The position numbers and the translations under genes were made by a program. A stretch of DNA of 9,040 nt from Dehalococcoidia bacterium (GTDB lineage: Bacteria; Chloroflexota; Dehalococcoidia; GIF9; UBA5629), in contig DTZC01000075.1 of assembly GCA_012961565.1 (NCBI GenBank), positions 1 through 9,040 on the forward strand, in the 5' to 3' direction. Below, piece after piece: positions 6,708 to 9,040 of this stretch (its first letter is position 1; each line of letters starts with the position of its first letter). The notes below the pieces were generated by a model. The model searched no databases. It was not told the origin of the DNA and worked only from the letters and a program-made list of their open reading frames with translations.

Positions 6708-9014
6708 CTAGTGAACGACGGCATCGATAGGCACCTCCGAGGGATAAGTCCCGACCAAGGTAGGCAAGCTCAAAACCGGCTTCTCCTGCCACCCCACCTT
6801 CTCCAGATATGGCATAACTTCTTTCTTAAAGAATATGGGTATATCTGAAGCTCTCCTGATGAAGAGATGGAGGTCATCAGGCAAAGTCCCCAAGTACTGT
6901 TTATGCAGGCTGATATAGTGCGTGAGTTTTATCTGCCGTCCCTGAGGGGTGTCGTTCTTTCTGATGCACAGCTTAGCCATGGTAACTATGGCTCTTTCCT
7001 TGGACTCCACCACAGTAATCAGATGCTCCGGCGATGGTTCCTGCGTATCCACCAGTTTCTTTTCCCTGCCATCCATGACCGTCCAATCATCCTCTTCCTT
7101 GCGGCTCATGTAGAGCCTTCGGTACTTGGAGGAGTGAGGGCCGACGACTACCGGGATTCCCAGCCGGTTACAGCCCGTGGCGATGGATGCTGCTTTCTGA
7201 GAATAGGCTCCCCAGGCGAGACCACAGGCACCAACACGATTCAAAACGTAGTCGGCTATAACCTCGTAGTTACCCCTCAACGGTAGCGTGGCAAAGATGT
7301 TAGCAATCTTCATGGCCGCACCGGTGATGTGTGCATTAGACACACAAGAGCCGACATTGATAATGCAGCCAGCGTCGAACTCAGGTGGATATTTCTCATA
7401 AAGAGTCTTCCCTTCCTTGTCCTTCCTCATCCCGGCTACCATAGCGGAGCAGCCGCTGAGCACCACAATGTATTTCCTTTTGGCAAACTCCTCGGCTATC
7501 TCAGCCACTTCGTCAATCTCCTCAGGGAAGTTGGAGCAGCCAACAATGGCAATCACCCCAGGTATGGTGCCCAAAACGATGGGCGCTCCCACCTTTCTTA
7601 TCTCGGTGTCCATTACTGGACCTCGCCCGGCCCGTATCTTCCAAGTTTCCCAGCTAGCTGCAGCCTGCATCATTTTGATGATAGGCACATGGCGAGGGCA
7701 CTCCTGGTCACACTTGCCACAGCCGATGCACCTGTTAAATACGTCCACCAACGGCTGCAGGTCGCCATTCTTGGCTGCCTCGATGGCATCACCGACCGGC
7801 AGTAAATTGGGACAGACCTGACTGCACATATTACATAGTCGATGGTCTTTAGCCAAATCTGGTATTTCTTCCGGCTTGGTCAGCACCTTGTTCCTCTTCG
7901 GTGCCAGCTCCAGAGCTACTCTAACTGCCACCTCAGCAGCCTTCTCCGGTTCAAGTATCAGTACCTGTTTACCCTGATTCAGCATGCTGCTGACTATCTC
8001 ATCGGCTTCCTGCTTGCTGACATCTTCGAGTCCATAACAAACCTTATCCGAAGTGGCAACCAGAGCCGTACCAGCCCTGGCCGCCTCGATAGGCACATCT
8101 GTCCTGATACACTGCTCGTCAGTGACGATAACATCGGCAATGCCACACCTGATAAAGAAAAGCTGGCGGGAGAGAGGACCTACTACCCTGGCTTTATCGC
8201 TGTACCGGGTCACCTCAAGAGCGGTGCAGCAAATACCTGCAACCTCTACCTTATCCTGGAGACCGTTAGCATTCAGGTAATCGACAATGGGGATAGCGGT
8301 AACCGGGTTGTGCCCTATCAGAAGGACCACCGGTTTTGTTCTATCTACTGCACCCCAGCCCAAGCCAACCAGCGGGGTATCAGCTACGGAGGCAGGATAG
8401 CCAAAACCTGCAATCTGGGCTATATCGGCAACTTCCATGGCAACGTGGTCTAACATAGAAGCGTGTAGCGCCTTAGACTCATAATCAAGGGCAGACCCCT
8501 CCTGCCCGGTATGTAAGGAGGAAATAAGGTGTATAAGCTGGCTCTCCACATATTCCATGGCTTTCTCCAAGTCACCCAGGGTCTCAGGCTTTAGCCCAAG
8601 AACTGTTCGTATGTGTGGCGCCTCTACGTTTACCTGGTCACCCAGATTTATCTTGTAATCCCTGCCATATTTCTCAATCAAATAGTGAAGCACATGCCGG
8701 GCATGTCCACCATGAGCCGACATACCCATGCAGCAAGCTAACAGGACGACTCTAGCCTGCTGAGTAGAAATATCGATGCCACAAGCACCCCTCTTATCAC
8801 CAGTCAGGTCGCACTTGCCATAGGTACAGAAGCAGCACAAATCACACATGGGAGCGTAGAACGGCTTGTAGGTCTTCAGCAGCCTCATATCCCAGTTTCT
8901 TAAATCAGGCAGTTCGGGCATCGGTGTATGCCCAATGGGCTCCCATTTATCCTCAGCCCTTATTATCTCATCGACTTCGTCCCTTCTTGTCCTCTTCTTC
9001 TCGACTACTTTCAT
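6708..9014 (-). CDS. cdhA: Archaeal-type Ni-Fe CO dehydrogenase alpha subunit, CdhA
   Basis: This 768-residue enzyme interconverts CO and CO2 and feeds CO to acetyl-CoA synthase. Domains: N-terminal Fe-S region with C57, C60, C61, C63, C68 and C78 (PMCDLCCFCTYGKC...GACG), supplying the D and B clusters; HGGHARH at 101-107, equivalent to the proton-transfer histidine region; an inserted ferredoxin-like domain (about 385-445) with C394, C397, C401 and C429, C432, C435, C439; and the C-cluster ligands H235 (GHNP), C263 or C262 (GICCTALE), C302 (DEQC), C493 (GCSN), C522 (GCSA) and C557 (GSCVSN). K607 (YSQKA) is the likely catalytic lysine. The inserted ferredoxin domain marks the archaeal CdhA type as opposed to bacterial AcsA/CooS (about 630-670 residues). 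The first ferredoxin motif has only three cysteines. The ATG at 9014 has GGAGG (9025-9021) 6 nt upstream. Electron partner is presumably ferredoxin. The enzyme is complete. Confidence 0.96.
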   Translation of the reverse strand: MKVVEKKRTRRDEVDEIIRAEDKWEPIGHTPMPELPDLRNWDMRLLKTYKPFYAPMCDLCCFCTYGKCDLTGDKRGACGIDISTQQARVVLLACCMGMSAHGGHARHVLHYLIEKYGRDYKINLGDQVNVEAPHIRTVLGLKPETLGDLEKAMEYVESQLIHLISSLHTGQEGSALDYESKALHASMLDHVAMEVADIAQIAGFGYPASVADTPLVGLGWGAVDRTKPVVLLIGHNPVTAIPIVDYLNANGLQDKVEVAGICCTALEVTRYSDKARVVGPLSRQLFFIRCGIADVIVTDEQCIRTDVPIEAARAGTALVATSDKVCYGLEDVSKQEADEIVSSMLNQGKQVLILEPEKAAEVAVRVALELAPKRNKVLTKPEEIPDLAKDHRLCNMCSQVCPNLLPVGDAIEAAKNGDLQPLVDVFNRCIGCGKCDQECPRHVPIIKMMQAAASWETWKIRAGRGPVMDTEIRKVGAPIVLGTIPGVIAIVGCSNFPEEIDEVAEIAEEFAKRKYIVVLSGCSAMVAGMRKDKEGKTLYEKYPPEFDAGCIINVGSCVSNAHITGAAMKIANIFATLPLRGNYEVIADYVLNRVGACGLAWGAYSQKAASIATGCNRLGIPVVVGPHSSKYRRLYMSRKEEDDWTVMDGREKKLVDTQEPSPEHLITVVESKERAIVTMAKLCIRKNDTPQGRQIKLTHYISLHKQYLGTLPDDLHLFIRRASDIPIFFKKEVMPYLEKVGWQEKPVLSLPTLVGTYPSEVPIDAVVH

Positions 9015-9020
9015 TACTTA

Positions 9021-9025
9021 CCTCC
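9021..9025 (-). promoter_or_regulatory. Ribosome binding site of cdhA
   Basis: GGAGG sits 6 nt before the cdhA ATG on the minus strand. Only 26 bases upstream of cdhA are in the window. No promoter is visible in them, so the operon start, and any gene before cdhA, lies past the right edge. Confidence 0.75.
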
Positions 9026-9040
9026 GTTGAAACGCCTTTA

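Noticed and set aside
7842..8453. Plus-strand open frame of 203 codons
   Set aside because: It is antisense to the middle of cdhA, including the C-cluster ligands, with no family resemblance and no ribosome site context.
1..9040. CRISPR array, insertion sequence, tRNA or rRNA
   Set aside because: No repeated units, transposase frame, terminal inverted repeats or cloverleaf-like segment were seen. Nearly all of the window is dense coding sequence.

Overview
The window carries one long minus-strand gene block that reads from about 9014 down to 332. It encodes most of an acetyl-CoA synthase/CO dehydrogenase (CODH/ACS) of the carbonyl branch of the Wood-Ljungdahl pathway, followed by a two-gene NAD(H)-linked flavoprotein module. 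A separate minus-strand gene, cut by the left edge, begins at 161. No gene is supported on the plus strand. Its open frames there are antisense shadows of the minus-strand genes.

Layout in transcription order: cdhA (Ni-Fe CODH catalytic subunit, archaeal type, 9014-6708); a DUF166 protein (6673-5978); cdhB (CODH epsilon, 5961-5407); cdhC (ACS beta, short form without the bacterial N-terminal domain, 5405-4179); cdhE/acsC (large subunit of the corrinoid iron-sulfur protein, 4158-2791); a nuoE/hydC-like [2Fe-2S] protein (2803-2321, overlapping cdhE); and a nuoF/hydB-like FMN/NAD/Fe-S protein (2233-332). Spacings are 1 to 34 nt with mostly strong AGGAGG-type ribosome binding sites. The exceptions are a 13-nt overlap at cdhE/nuoE and an 87-nt gap before nuoF. 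This looks like one operon whose promoter lies beyond the right edge. After 170 non-coding bases a TATAAT box sits almost on top of the start of a class II aldolase/adducin family gene, of which only the first 53 codons are present.

How the genes work together (inference from family knowledge): CdhA/CdhB interconvert CO2 and CO using ferredoxin-level electrons. CdhE, with a small subunit CdhD that is not in this window, carries the methyl group on a corrinoid. CdhC joins CO, methyl and CoA to make acetyl-CoA, or runs in reverse. The NuoEF-like pair would connect NAD(H) to low-potential iron-sulfur carriers, so the operon may link acetyl-CoA synthesis or cleavage to NADH turnover. No hydrogenase, formate dehydrogenase, NuoG-like subunit or CODH maturation gene is visible.

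Organism: an anaerobe. The HydB/HydC-like pair, the sigma70-like TATAAT box and the Shine-Dalgarno sites favour a bacterium that carries archaeal-type CODH subunits. Uncultured Dehalococcoidia (Chloroflexota) from sediment or groundwater are my best guess, at moderate confidence, because CODH/ACS sets of this type are known from them. This rests on gene content and protein style, not on a phylogeny.
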